From NCBI RefSeq assembly GCF_965363235.1, contig NC_134849.1, positions 55,250,122 to 55,314,121 on the forward strand: a stretch of DNA of 64,000 nt. The letters are read 5' to 3'. The DNA comes from Mytilus galloprovincialis (lineage: Eukaryota > Mollusca > Bivalvia > Mytilida > Mytilidae). Of this stretch, positions 10,377 to 21,910 are shown in pieces (the first letter of the stretch is position 1; each line of letters opens with the position of its first letter). A model generated the notes under the pieces. It searched no databases. It was not told the DNA's origin and was given only the letters and a program-made list of their open reading frames with translations. The translations under genes were made by a program, and so were the position numbers.

Positions 10377-12595
10377 ATCGTAAACATCATCGTTTGTACA
10401 AACCAGTGTACTATTCTGAAAACAAAATATAAAATTGATTTTTTGTTGAAGATAATTTGAAACGCGATCCTTCTACAAATACAATAAGTGACAAAGGGAC
10501 ATACAATTTCATCTTTCAAAACTAATTTTTGAAAACAATTATACTGAATCGATGTTGTCGTCACTCAATCTTGTTATTGTGAATGAAAATTATGTCAAGG
10601 TCAAAGAAAATAAAACAAAAAGAAAGAAAGAAGGAAAGAAGGCAGCTTACTGTCTTCAACCCCACGTGTATATCTATATAATATTTCAGTCTCTAAATAG
10701 ACTGAGAATGAATTTATGAAAAACTATCAAAGGTCTGCCGTTAAATGTTTAAAAAAACTCCCAAAAAAACAAAATAATTTGCGAATGATTGATTTGAAAA
10801 TGCATTTAATAAGCCACTTTATCATTTATGTACATCTGAGGGAACAACTGCCTTATCAATAATGATCAAAGGACGTGTGATATTTCATGTTTGCCTTTAT
10901 GTAAAATCAAATATAAAGTATAACCTGCATACCATTAACTGCTATATCAAATTGGTAGATTCTCTAAAACAGTTGATCGGTATAAATGGCGGAGATTTAA
11001 ACTTCACTAAAAAGGGTTAAATTGCAAAATTACGTAACTCCAAGTAAAATTGAAAACGGAAAGTCTTTTATCAAATGGCAAAATTAAAACATAAAACGAA
11101 CTGAAAACAAACTGTAATTTTCCTGACTTGATAAAGATTTCCAAAAAGACACAAAAAGATGGCAAAACATGTAACTAATGAGTTAAGCTACACATTTCGC
11201 ATTTATAAGCCAATTGATGTTGATGGTATTAAATTCATTAGGTATTGATTTCAATCGCTCGTCCTTAATACCGATAATGTATAAGGGGTACATCCCTTAC
11301 GATGACATAAGTTTGAAATGAACAAGCACGAGCTTAACGTATACTTTAAGAAAGGTAAACCCCATACCATGCATTAAAGGGCAAGTTATTACAAAAATTT
11401 AAACAATGGAAGTCAGAGATTCAAGTTCGAAGTTGTCAATCTATGGCAATATGAAGGAACATATCAAGATTTAGATATGTTTTATCCGTAGACACGAGTT
11501 AATTGGGTTATATTACGATGTTATTCGATATGAAAATGCATAGTCATTCGTATATCATAGCTTAGGATAATTCATTAATGAATATGACGAAAATGAAGAG
11601 CAACAAATTGAAATAAGAACTAAACATATGCATTGCTTTTGCATTTAATTTGTCCTTAAACATCCTTTAAAAGATTAAATTGAAACCAATAAATTTGTAA
11701 ATTGAAAATTGTAAATACTAAAACTTTCCACATACCATAATTAACAAATCCAATTAAAATGTCAAACAAAAACAAAATAATCCGTTATATTTCTATATCC
11801 ATTTCACATAAATGATGCCAGACCAATTATGCATCCTATTTTCGTGTTGATAAAACAAATATATCCTTCCGCTGTTTAGACGTTTAAGGTTATCAGTGAA
11901 GTACAGATGATGCAGTATTGATGAAACAATAAAGACCACAGTCATATGAATAGTTACCTAGAGTGTCATGTGATAGATAAAAACGATAACAAATATCATA
12001 CACATAGGTTGATTAATTTATTGGAGTTTTGATTGCATAGCAACATATTGAAAGCAAAAAGATGAAATTAAACTTTAATAGGTGTCAGGTGTCTTTATTG
12101 TTGAGAAATATATTGGATGTTAAATGCAGAATACAAACTGAACAAAACAATGATAACTATTTCTCTACGATAACATCTTGCAGTTGCAAACTTACATACT
12201 AACTTTTTTTAATGACATTTTAAATATACCACAAATTAAGATATATTGCTCTAATTATGCATATTGTATGTATTCATAAAGAATAAGGAAAGAAACATAA
12301 AAAACATTAAATAGAGAAACACAATTGTGTCTGCATGTTATTTGATAGAATATATAACTTAATTAAAAAACAAGTATGACCTTCATTGGTCGCTGTCTGA
12401 GAGATTATTATTAAACACATACGACATTTTTACTTTTAGTTACGATATGGTATCGTTATTTGAGTCACTTCTTACATGAAATTTAATCAATAATTTCATA
12501 TAATATAATAGAAAAAATATTTTTTAGTTGCTTAGGGAGTTTTTATTAAATAATTTCCTAAGAGTTCAGTATCCTTTTTATTTTATTTTTTACAG
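10377..12595. other. GPCR 5' flank (shared to about 11410) then unique spacer
   Basis: 10377-11410 is almost identical to 50018-51060, including a GAAA/GGAA microsatellite at 10617-10643 that is longer in copy B (50262-50297). Promoter or 5' exons of the minus-strand GPCR should lie here, but no element can be assigned with confidence. 11410-12595 is AT-rich and unique in the window. The upstream exons of the tyrosine-motif gene are not recognisable in it. Confidence 0.5.
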
Positions 12596-15500
12596 GTATA
12601 TCAATGTATGGACTGATGGGATTAATTTCACTGATGATTGTCCTTATAATTATTATCGTTGCCATCAGAACAAGGTAAAACTATCTTGAACTGTAATATA
12701 ATCTGTATTGCAAAATTCTACCCGTAAGGGTCAGGCAATACAAACATCAGCTATACAATTAGATACAATGCAATACAATGCATTACAATAAATTGAATTT
12801 GATGCGACTGTCATACAAGTGAGAGGTTTAGCGCTATAAAACCAGGTTCAATCCACCATTTTCTACATTCGAAAAGGCCTTTACTAAGTCAGTTTGATGT
12901 GTTTTAGCCTTTGATTTTTCCATTTGATAAGGGACTTTCCGTTTTGAATTTTTTTTCGGAGTTCAGCATTTTAATTTTGTGATTTTACTTTTTTCAGGAA
13001 TATGGCAGATGTTATCCATTCGTTTGATGTGTTTTATCATTTTATTTTGCCATTTGGTTAGGGACTTTCCGTTTAAAATTTTCTTCGGGTCTAGTATTTT
13101 TGTAATATTACTTTTTTCTAACCAATGAAAACTTAGTCACACCATAATACCACCAATTAAACCGTAATTTGTTAAGTAATTATTTCAAGATGATAAGATT
13201 ATTGATTAAGACTAATTGCCTCGTAGCGTGATTCGAAACAATTAAACTTGATACGTACTGTTTTTCGTCATTACCAGTTTTTTTTATAATTAACTCTGAT
13301 AATGATTTGTTTATGTAATTATGTCATGTTCTACATTATCTTTATAAAAATCTTATTTGAACTCTGTTAAGGCACAGAAAAATACCACAATTTGTTATTA
13401 TGACAGGAACATAATTTATAAGAGTCCGTATTTTAGCTCACCTGACCCAAAGAGTCAATTTTCGCAATTTGTTTGTTTTCCATTATTGTCTGTTATTGTG
13501 TTAGCTACAAATGACTGTGGAAAACTTTATACAGATAAAAATAATTAGCAAAGCAAGAAGTTAGTATTGTCGAAATTTTGACTACTTCTTATTCGAGTAA
13601 TACCCTTTAACAACAATTTCACATTGTGTTTGTGCCTTTTATATAAAAAAAAACAAAACAATAGATATATTAAGTTAGTAACTCTAGTGTGCAAAATTGA
13701 GGCACATATAAAAATCTACAAAAACGTTAATATTGTCGAAATTGTCATAAGACTCCTTATTAGAGTTAAACTATAATAAATAGGACACTTAAAAAGCAAA
13801 AAATGCATTGTTGTTTCAATGGCACTCATACCACATCTTCTAATATCTATAAGTAGAACATGACTGAAATCGTCCATAACTCCTTATTGTAATTATTGCC
13901 CTTTCAAGAAGAGTATTACCAATGTTTACCGTATTTAATGGCCAAAATTCGTCAGTAGACTTCTTATTGGAGCTATGGCTCTTAGTATTGATTTTTACCT
14001 ATTTTTGGTGTTTTGCCTATTGTCTTGAAAACCATAATACTTAGACATTGTATATCACCCAAAGGATCCGTAATACAAGATCAACAAACTCATTTTTTGT
14101 AATGAATTTTAGTCCACAATGCAGAAAAAGCATAAACCAAGGTTAGACCATGTTCTTGTGAGCATCAAGTTTAAACATGTTTGATGATCATTTTCTGTTA
14201 ATTTAATTTCTTTTCATAGGGTAGTAATTGGGATATATCTACTTTTGTTTGTTTTTTCTTTCGACTATTTAGCTTACTTTTTGTGATTGGTATCTGATTT
14301 ATTCAAGATTTTAAAATCTTTGGTGACAACCAAAGGAACACACTTAGATCAATTTAATAAGTATATTTCGTTGTATTGTTTGTTTCAGTAATCATGGTAG
14401 TAGCAACAAGCGGAAAAAGGAGGATGTGAAAGAGCATGCTGCTGTTGTAAACCAGCGTTCATATTCTGTACAAATTACCGAATTGCAATCCCCATTGGAA
14501 GACATAATAGAAGACAGTGAAAGTATCAATGAACAATCAAGTGATGGGAGAAACAGCGGAAACGGAAGTGTGTTGGAAGTGCAGACATCTTTTAAAAACG
14601 ATAAATTAAATAAACGTCTTACAACTTTCAAACGAGGCAGTCATCGATCAAAACCAGAAATCGGAAACATTACTACTGGAAAAGTGGAAGAAACAAGTGA
14701 TAATGATGACTCAATAAACAGTATTTGTCATGCTAAAACACAAACGGAACAATCATTACTTAACTCGAACACTATCAATATTGAATCACATCAAATGGAG
14801 CATATTCCCTGTATCAACAGTAGATCTGAACACGAAGACAATTATCATCCTACTAAGGACTCCAAAGAGCAGTATCAACCTTACAAGCCTACAATAACCA
14901 TAAATCAGGATAGTAAAACAGAAACAGAAAACAAGAAATGTCCCGAATTGGCTTTACAAGTTGATTTTGTAGATACTAAAGACACGAAAAACTTTCCAAT
15001 TCCTGCTCGTGATATCATTTATGAATTATCTGGTAATACGGATCCCAACGATGTGCAAAATTCAACTAGAAGAGAAAGTTACTTTGCAAATGATTTAACT
15101 TGTGATTATGATGACATCAACGATCCAGAAGATGGGTCACATACTTCTCGAAGACAAATCGACTTTTCAATATGTTCAAATGAGTTAACCAGTGATTATG
15201 ATGATATTGAGGAACATGAAGATGCATCACATGCTTCCCGAATACAAAACAAATATATTCATGAGTTCACCTGTGGTTATGATGATATCAATGATTCTGA
15301 AGATGTGACAGCTTCATCCCGAAGACAACTGGACTTTACAAATGAATTTCCTGGGGGTGATTACGATGATATTGATACTTCAGAAGAAATGTCAACTCTT
15401 TTCCGACCTTCGCATGTCTTCACAAGTGAGCAAATCCCAGATTACGATGAAATTGATGACATAAAAGACGCAGTAACTCCTAATGAGGAGAAACATTTAT

Positions 15501-16090
15501 TTACTAAGAATCTATCGTTAGATGACATATATGATGGCATAGAAGAAATTACGACTGACGGTGAAAATGCGTCTAAGTTTACTTTAACCGCGCAGAAAGA
15601 CCGAAAATCGTCTATTGGTCAGTTTGATGACTATGATGAAATTGAAGATTCAAGGGATGCAATGTATACAACAACAGAGCCATACATTGGCATTTCACAA
15701 AGGAGCACTACGACAATAGAACAATACATCGACATGTCTCATGGGATCCGTGTGACACAACTATCTGACAGTGAAGATAGCAGTTCATTTAATACAAGTT
15801 CAAATAACCCGTCGCCAACCAAGCTAACCAGTGAACCCATATACGCCATTTCAACGAAAAAATCAATAAAGAGCAAGTCAAAAGAATTTGACGTAGAACC
15901 TAAAACATTATCGAACAGTGAAATTAACACTTCAACGAACACATATTCAACTAACCCGTCGTCATGCATAACCAATGAACCAATATACGCTTTTTCAACG
16001 AAAAAGTCATTCAAAATCAAGTCCAAAGAACTTGATTTAGTAGATGCACCTGTTTATGCAATTTCATCGAAAAAGTCAAGTAAAATGTAA
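12596..16090 (+). CDS. Single-pass membrane protein, last two exons, with YDDI-repeat cytoplasmic tail
   Basis: The exon 12596-12674 (after TTTTTACAG, ending ACAAG|GTAAAA) encodes a hydrophobic segment, GLISLMIVLIIIIVAI, then RT. It joins in phase to exon 14389-16090 (after TTTCAG), which starts SNHGSSNKRKKED, a basic stop-transfer stretch, and runs about 566 residues to TAA at 16088-16090. The tail is acidic and repetitive, with YD(D/E)I cores at about 15107, 15197, 15278, 15362 and 15443, IYDGI at 15529, and YDEI at 15632 (27-34 residue period). Three PxYA(I/F)S..KKS motifs follow near 15842, 15985 and 16054. Such motifs fit SH2 docking or Yxx-hydrophobic endocytic sorting. The extracellular part lies in upstream exons that I could not find, so the receptor type is unknown. 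Poly(A) signals AATAAA occur at 16285 and near 16670. Confidence 0.75.
12790..13117 (+). repeat. SINE-like repeat with duplicated 3' half (intronic)
   Basis: Landmarks are GTGAGAGGTTTAGCGCTATAAAACCAGGTTCAATCCACC (the GGTTCAATCC resembles a Pol III B box) followed by 'gggactttccgttttgaatt' and GTGATTTTACTT. The 3' half is repeated at about 12996-13117. A single complete copy lies at 25219-25459. It lies in the intron of the YDDI-tail gene. Confidence 0.75.
13118..14388 (+). other. Rest of intron with diverged internal repeats
   Basis: Four diverged copies of a motif of the form GAAATTGTCA..AGACTCCTTATTGGAGCTA..CCCTT occur near 13574, 13738, 13868 and 13945. A family A fragment (GGCACTCATACCACATCTTCTAATATCTATA) is at 13818-13850. 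A 63-codon frame at 13357 has no support as a gene. Confidence 0.5.
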
Positions 16091-17580
16091 TCACGCGATC
16101 CTAGAGTTTTTATCCATAGAAGGCATACCAGAAAACTAACCCGAAACGATGCAGGATGCATTGAATGACCAATTGCACGAAAAAAGAATTGAAACAATGA
16201 TGGTTCAATCTGTATTGTACAATCATGTCTAGCGTTGACATAGCTGTACCTTTGATGTTGATAAATCTTTCAATCAATTCAGATAATAAACACCCTAGTT
16301 AATATTGTACTTCAGATAGCTAAGTGTGTGTACGTTTTTTTAATCTTGGTGTTTGTGTTGAAAGTATTAAATCCAAAAAATAATGACAATGTACAGCATC
16401 TTTTTCGGTATATTTTTGTTTCAATGAAATTTACAAACACTGTTTTAAAAAACACAGCATGTACATGTTTGCTACTATTAGCAAAAATGATGACACCTAC
16501 AGTCGACAACGACATCGATCAGTAAAAATGTAAAAGGTCGTCCCAAAAACAGCAATGGTCGTGAATGAATAACTTGTGTGCTTGTATGCATGTTTTACTG
16601 GTCAATTGTAGATCTGGTTTAAGTTTTATGCATTTGTTAATCTAAATCCAATTGTATATTTCCATTTATAATAAAATAAAAAGAAGGTTCACAATTATTT
16701 CTAGATAATTAGCCTCTAGCATCTTCGATAAAATAGGGAGAATTGGAAAATTGTAGAAGAAAACATTTTGGATATCTAGAGCAAGGTCAACTCGATCATG
16801 CCCATACAATTTCTAGAGATTTTTTACTTGGATGCTTCACAATCGTTTCTTTGTAGTTAGCTCACCAATTTGATTTACATACATTCTGTAATCAGTAATC
16901 ATTGTGTCTTTTATTTTTAGGCTTACGGTATATTGAAGGTATCAACAATAGTAATAAGGGTGTCGATTTTGATATACCGGCATTCGTTCTCCAATGAATA
17001 CATGGATTACACTGAAATCTTCATTATTCAATGTGTCCCTATGAGATACATACATGTGTATGATTGGATAGCAACGACTATCAGCTGGTGATGTACACAT
17101 ATAAATATCGAGAGGATTACATGAACAGGTGAACAAATAAGATGATTTAGTCTGTATTTTCGCCCTTCAAATGAAAACGAATGTTGTTATCGAGATCTGA
17201 TAGATGAATGTTTTTGTAAAACACGCATTTAGAACTAAATCCGATAGCTTAAAGAAATATGTCAAAGAATTAGCCTTATCAACGATAGATTAAGTTCGAA
17301 AATGTCTTTTATGTACAAATGATAAATAGTAAAGACTATTTTAGTAGACAGTTATACAATTTAATCAACATACATTTTGCGATAAATGATTTTACACTCA
17401 AAGTCAAAATAATGTAATGAGATAACACTTGGCAGTTGTTTCTTTGTCGACAGTACTTTTTCTCTCAGAAACGAAAAAGGAGTATAGTAGTACAGCCAAA
17501 GGTAAGATTTTCAAACAGTTTGAGACAACCCAGTTAACTCATCAACGATACCAGCGTTAAGGATGTACTTAGCAGGGATT
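16091..17580. other. 3' flank of YDDI-tail gene; holds one half of a diverged duplicate
   Basis: This is 3' UTR and spacer. The block 17215-17460 resembles 19185-19430 (acgcattTAGAACTAAATCCGATAGCTTA against acgcattGAGGACTAAATCTGATAGCTTA, then shared CAACATACATTTT and ACTCAAAGTC.AAA). No gene was recognised. Confidence 0.5.
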
Positions 17581-17589
17581 GGGTAATTG

Positions 17590-17840
17590 GGCATGTCATT
17601 GTAACTAAGTGTAATGCATTACAATTTTCCATGTAATTGAATGTTCCAGATTTTATTTGAACACTCAGACACATGTACATGTGTAATGTGTAGTTGAGCA
17701 TTTTTAAAATTACATGTACTGGTAATGTACTTAATTACATTAGAAAAAGCATGTACTGCTAAATTACTGTTCAATTACATTAAAAAAAAAACATGTACTG
17801 CTAAATTACTTTTCAATTACATTTCAAATACATGTGCATG
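17590..17840 (+). repeat. Short tandem repeat, ACATGTACTGCTAAATTACT unit
   Basis: About 42-bp units with GCATGTACTGCTAAATTACTNTTCAATTACATT occur twice perfectly near 17749 and 17793. Looser ACATGTAC / TTACAT relatives on both sides give an overall palindromic flavour. The 80-codon frame over it is a repeat translation. Confidence 0.65.
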
Positions 17841-18367
17841 TAATTATTGGTCAGATCTGATCAAGCCACTCAGTAATAAAGCTTCATATATATATATTAT
17901 ATTATTCCGGATACCCTTTTTGTTGATGAAAGTCTATACAAGATTCCGTCGTTCCAATGCTCGGTAACTCATGGATTTCAAACTTTGTTTCCACTCCTAT
18001 GTACATGTATATAGAAATAACGAGATGTATACATTTATCAATATTAAAAGTAAAACTGACAATCTGCAACCAATTCATAGACCCTTCAACAAGGAACAAA
18101 ACCAATACCGTATAGTAAACGTTAAAAGGAAACAGGTGAGATAAATTGTGAAATATCTAAAATTTGAAAGCTTACTGTTTTAATCTATCAAACATCAACA
18201 CAAATATGGCAGACATCAAATATTGGTAAATTGATAACCTTATAGATAAATGATCAATGTTTTAGTAATAATGCAATCATTGTAATGATCTGATATGATA
18301 TCAAAAACATCCAATTTTTTATAAAAAAAAATCTATTCTAAACCATTTGTTTTAAAGTAGTTATCAA

Positions 18368-18765
18368 AAGTACCAGGATTATAATTTTATACGCCAGACG
18401 CGCGTTTCGTCTACATAAGACTCATCAGTGACGCTCAGATCAAAATAGTTCAAAAAGCCAAATAAATACAAAGTTGAAGAGCATTGAGGACCCAAAATTC
18501 CTAAAAGTTGTGCCAAATACGGCTATGGTAATCTACTCCTGGGGTAGGGGAATCCTTAGTTTTTCGAAAAAATCAAAGTTTTGTTAACAGAAAATTTATA
18601 AAATGACCATATAATTGATATTCATGTCAACACCGAAGTGACAACTACTGGGCTGGTGATACCCCCGGTGACGAAACGTCCACCAGCAGTGGCGTCGACC
18701 CAGTGGTGTAAATAGTTATCAAAAATACCAGGATTATAATTTTATACGCCAGACGCGAACATTAT
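18368..18765 (+). repeat. Repeat family B, best-preserved copy
   Basis: It opens TACCAGGATTATAATTTTATACGCCAGACGCGCGTTTCGTC and continues through CTCATCAGTGACGCTCAGATCAAAATAGTTC, 'gttgaagagcattgaggacc', 'aaagttttgttaacag', 'catgtcaacaccgaagtgacaactactgggctggtgatacccccggtgacgaaacg' and 'gcgtcgacccagtggtgtaaatagttatcaaaaataccagg'. It then begins again with the opening sequence (18727 on). The restart means the family is arranged as head-to-tail units. Other copies are at 5317, 6120, 7535, 29835 and 36425. Confidence 0.75.
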
Positions 18766-20229
18766 CTCAAATAAATATTAGCGGTTTTCTAATAATGTAA
18801 TTGCAGACAATGTTTGATTGATATTCCTAAACATGTAAACCAAATTAAAACAAATAGATAAGTTTGAAATGTTTCACATTATTGATCTAAAAATAGGAAC
18901 TAGTAATATCATGTATTCATTCATAACACTGTACATAAAAAAGTTCGTCTGAACGTACGTTACAACAAGGACGCAATGACGAGATACAACCTGGAACCTC
19001 AATGCAAGTACAATACAGTCCTGGGATTATTAACTTCAGTTTGCTGGATTACATGTATTTTTTTCTAAAATGAAACAATACAATTTTCTTTCTGACACAT
19101 TTAAGAATTTAACATTAGTTCAAGGACTGTTAATTAAAAACCAATATTCTGTTTGTGATAGCGATATCTTATACATGTTTGGTTCCGTAGATCACGCATT
19201 GAGGACTAAATCTGATAGCTTATATAATTAGCCACCCAATGTAAACTCTATCAATGAGTTTGAATATATTTTCTCTAGGTACAAAAAGTAAACAGTCAAG
19301 TACTTTAAAGTATAAGGCTTTTGAGTGCACTCAACATACATTTTCTAAAAATACTTGTAAGTGTTCAACTCAAAGTCGAAATTATATAACATGTGCAATG
19401 TGTAGATGACAATATGCAGTTGTATGTTTACTTACTGACATAATATTCAGTTTATTTGAAATGAAATTAAGAGTTTAATAAAAAAAAAATAAAGATACAG
19501 GTAAGTGTTTGTATAAGGAGACAATATATACAATTTGACAACAACCTTACAACACAAACGGAATAAAGAGATCTATAGGTTCAATATGCGGTCTTACACC
19601 AGTGCAACCATGTCTACATCTGTGTACACCGATCACTGATGAATGAATTGTTCTTAAGGAGTGTTCGAGAGTGATTTGTTTTTCTTCCAAACAACCAAGT
19701 ACTGTTCAAGTAATTATTTACTGCAGACGATATGAATACCATGCATATGATATCGGGTCCTTTTATAGATGACTTTGCGGTATGGCCTTTGTTCATTGTT
19801 GAAGGCTGTACTGTGACCTATAGCTGTTAATTTCTATGTCATTTTGGTCTTTTGTTGGCAGTTGTTGAAAATCATACCACATCTTCTGTTTTCATGTATA
19901 GACGAAACATATCTTATTAAATGGAAGCGAGTTGACTTTGAAACACTACTGAAATTAACGCAGTGGATGAGTCTGAAATGAAACAAAAACAAATAATATA
20001 ATTGCCCCGAGTTTAAATTAACTCACTTTGAGAAAGACTACATGAGCAAACCCCTGCCAAAACTATGACTTTTACGGGATTAATCATATACTAGTGTCAA
20101 TAAGAAGATTTAATATAAAAAAAGAAAACGATGTCAATTCAACATGAAAGAATCTACATAATGTTAGGAATAAGTAATAAGTAACGGAACTAATATCTAT
20201 ATGAAAGAAAATAAAAATATATATGGGTT
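18766..20229. other. Gene-free spacer with family A fragment
   Basis: It holds 19185-19430 (the second half of the diverged duplicate of 17215-17460) and a family A plus-orientation fragment at 19765-19885 (TTTTATAGATGACTTTGCGGTATGG to CATACCACATCTTCT). No gene was recognised. Confidence 0.5.
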
Positions 20230-20820
20230 TATTTTGCGGTCTTCAATTGGCTATGCTCTGTTATTTGTACCGTTGTTTGTCTGTTTGTCTTTTTTTCTTT
20301 TTCACCTCAAGGGTGACTGGGGTATAGAAATATGGTCACTTGGTCTTCTCCCGACCGGCAGTAAAACGCTTGCTGAAGTGGGGTGTCCGTTTGGCTGTGC
20401 GGGATGTATCAAGTTCGCAGTCACGTCCGGTCAGAAAGGGACGTTAAATCCGATGCCTCGTGTAAAGAGAGTGCCACGCTCCTGCACGTTAAGAACCCTT
20501 GCAAAAACTCTTTGAGGGGTCCGTAAGTGGCCTGTTGCAAGGCAAAATTTCTGTCCCTATCCAATATACCCTCATTTTTCAGTGGCAGTCCAAATTTCCC
20601 CGACCATCATCCTAGATGACCTCTATTACAACAACCTACCTATTGTTTTTATTGTGAACTTGTTCTCGTCCTGAATTTGCATGAACTATTTGCCACTGGA
20701 CGTTAAGTAACCAACAATCAATCAATCAATCAATCAATTTTTCTTTTTTAGTCATTGCATTGTCAGTATATTTTCAACTTATGAGTTTAAATGTCTCTTT
20801 GGTATATGTCTCTCTTATAC
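20230..20820 (+). repeat. Repeat family J, split by a SINE/LINE-tail insertion
   Basis: The left half ends GTTTGTCTGTTTGTCTTTTTTTC and the right half resumes TTAGTCATTGCATTGTCAGTATATTTTC..ATGAGTTTAAATGTCTCTTTGGTAT. A continuous relative is at 27370-27550 and a minus copy at 31350-31470, so the interruption is visible by comparison. Confidence 0.7.
20303..20737 (+). mobile_element. Retroposon insertion ending in (CAAT)n
   Basis: The GC-richer insert CACCTCAAGGGTGACTGGGG..GGACGTTAAGTAACCAACAATCAATCAATCAATCAA is flanked by the direct repeat TTTTTCTTTTT (20292-20302 and 20738-20748). A simple-repeat 3' end and an 11-bp target duplication are typical of SINE or truncated LINE insertions. No protein is encoded; the 104-codon frame crossing its left border is fortuitous. 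Confidence 0.75.
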
Positions 20821-21169
20821 AAATCTAAATCAAATCTAATCAGCGACCTTCGTAAACTTATATGATAAGTATCGCCCGAGTGCAGACAGATTGTTTCAGT
20901 ATTACTTTATATACTTATATATAACAGATGAAGACCTAATAAAGTAAAATCAAATCACAACATTGTCTCGGCGCTTTTCAGAACTTGACATATGGCAAGG
21001 AAGAAAGCCAATAGTTCACACTGGCTTTTGTTTTCCTTAAATAACTTTATTGTGATCTGTGTTGTTGTTTTGGTAGTTATGTGCAATTACCATGCAGCTC
21101 GCATCATTTTTCTATAATAGCAAAGTTGTTTCATTGACATCAAAGACCTTGTCTGACGAATAACCTTGT

Positions 21170-21250
21170 TATCAATTTATATGTCATTTTGGTGTCTTGT
21201 GGAGAGTTGTCTCATTGGCAATCATACAACATCTTCCTTTTTTTGTATTG
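21170..21250 (+). repeat. Repeat family A 3' fragment
   Basis: TATGTCATTTTGGTGTCTTGTGGAGAGTTGTCTCATTGGCAATCATACAACATCTTCC is the 3' end of family A. Confidence 0.7.
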
Positions 21251-21764
21251 ATATTCGAAAATAGATAACACAATAAATAGAAAAGTTAAAAGGGACAGAA
21301 GCGAAAATATAACATTTCAGTCGATCCAAAAAAAAAATGAATCAACCTTAAGTTAGTGAAATAAATGGACGAATGATGCACATATCGATCATATTTTTCA
21401 AATTGTAAGTGATTACATATCCCCAGGAAAATGCATTTTTCTTATTGGTTTTCGGGAATTATCGCTACTTTCAAAGCACAATTGACTGCATCATGGCGGA
21501 TGTTTAAAGTAAATGTAGCGACTATAACTATTCAAATGCATATGAATACATATGAATATTATATGTTGATTGCTCAAACGTGAATATATAATATACATAT
21601 GTTATTTATGGACCAGACGTTTTGACAGCTTAGTACATGACGTGTGTGCTTCATTAGATCTGCTAACTGTTAATTCCAATTTTTCGGACTTAACAAGAGA
21701 AAATGAAACACAAATAGTTTCGAATAGTGTAACTAATAAATTAAGAAAATAAAGGATATATAAA

Positions 21765-21910
21765 AAAAAAGATGTGGTATAATTGCCAATGAGACAACTC
21801 TCCACAAGAGACCAAATGACACAGAACTTAAAAACTATAGGTCACCATACGGTCTTCAAGAATGAAAAAAGCCCATACCGCATTGTACGCTATAACAAGC
21901 CCCCAAATGT
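21765..21910 (-). repeat. Repeat family A (minus), orthologous to 205-355
   Basis: AAGATGTGGTATAATTGCCAATGAGACAACTCTCCACAAGAGACC occupies the same position relative to the PQ-loop gene as the copy at 205-355. It was therefore present before the segmental duplication. Confidence 0.75.

Larger units (their letters stand above)
1..11410. repeat. Segmental duplication, copy A (PQ-loop + Penelope remnant + GPCR)
   Basis: This block is collinear with 21491-51067. Matching anchors in order are CATCATGGCGG at 1 / 21491, the PQ-loop exons (788 / 22365 and 3157 / 26079), the spacer around 3960-4250 / 26860-28990, the stretch 6460-7270 / 31640-32360, the Penelope-like remnant 8040-8900 / 47590-48740, and the GPCR block 9240-11410 / 48875-51067. 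Copy A is the compact version. Spacer and PQ-loop exons differ by roughly 8-20%, the GPCR block by only a few percent. The left end may lie outside the window. Confidence 0.85.

Noticed and set aside
14426..14428. GTG start codon for the tyrosine-motif protein
   Set aside because: The open frame continues upstream to a splice acceptor at 14388 and joins in phase to a transmembrane exon, so no initiation at GTG is needed.
20201..20515. 104-codon frame beginning MKENKNIYGF
   Set aside because: It runs across the border of a dispersed repeat and a retroposon insertion, so the join is fortuitous.
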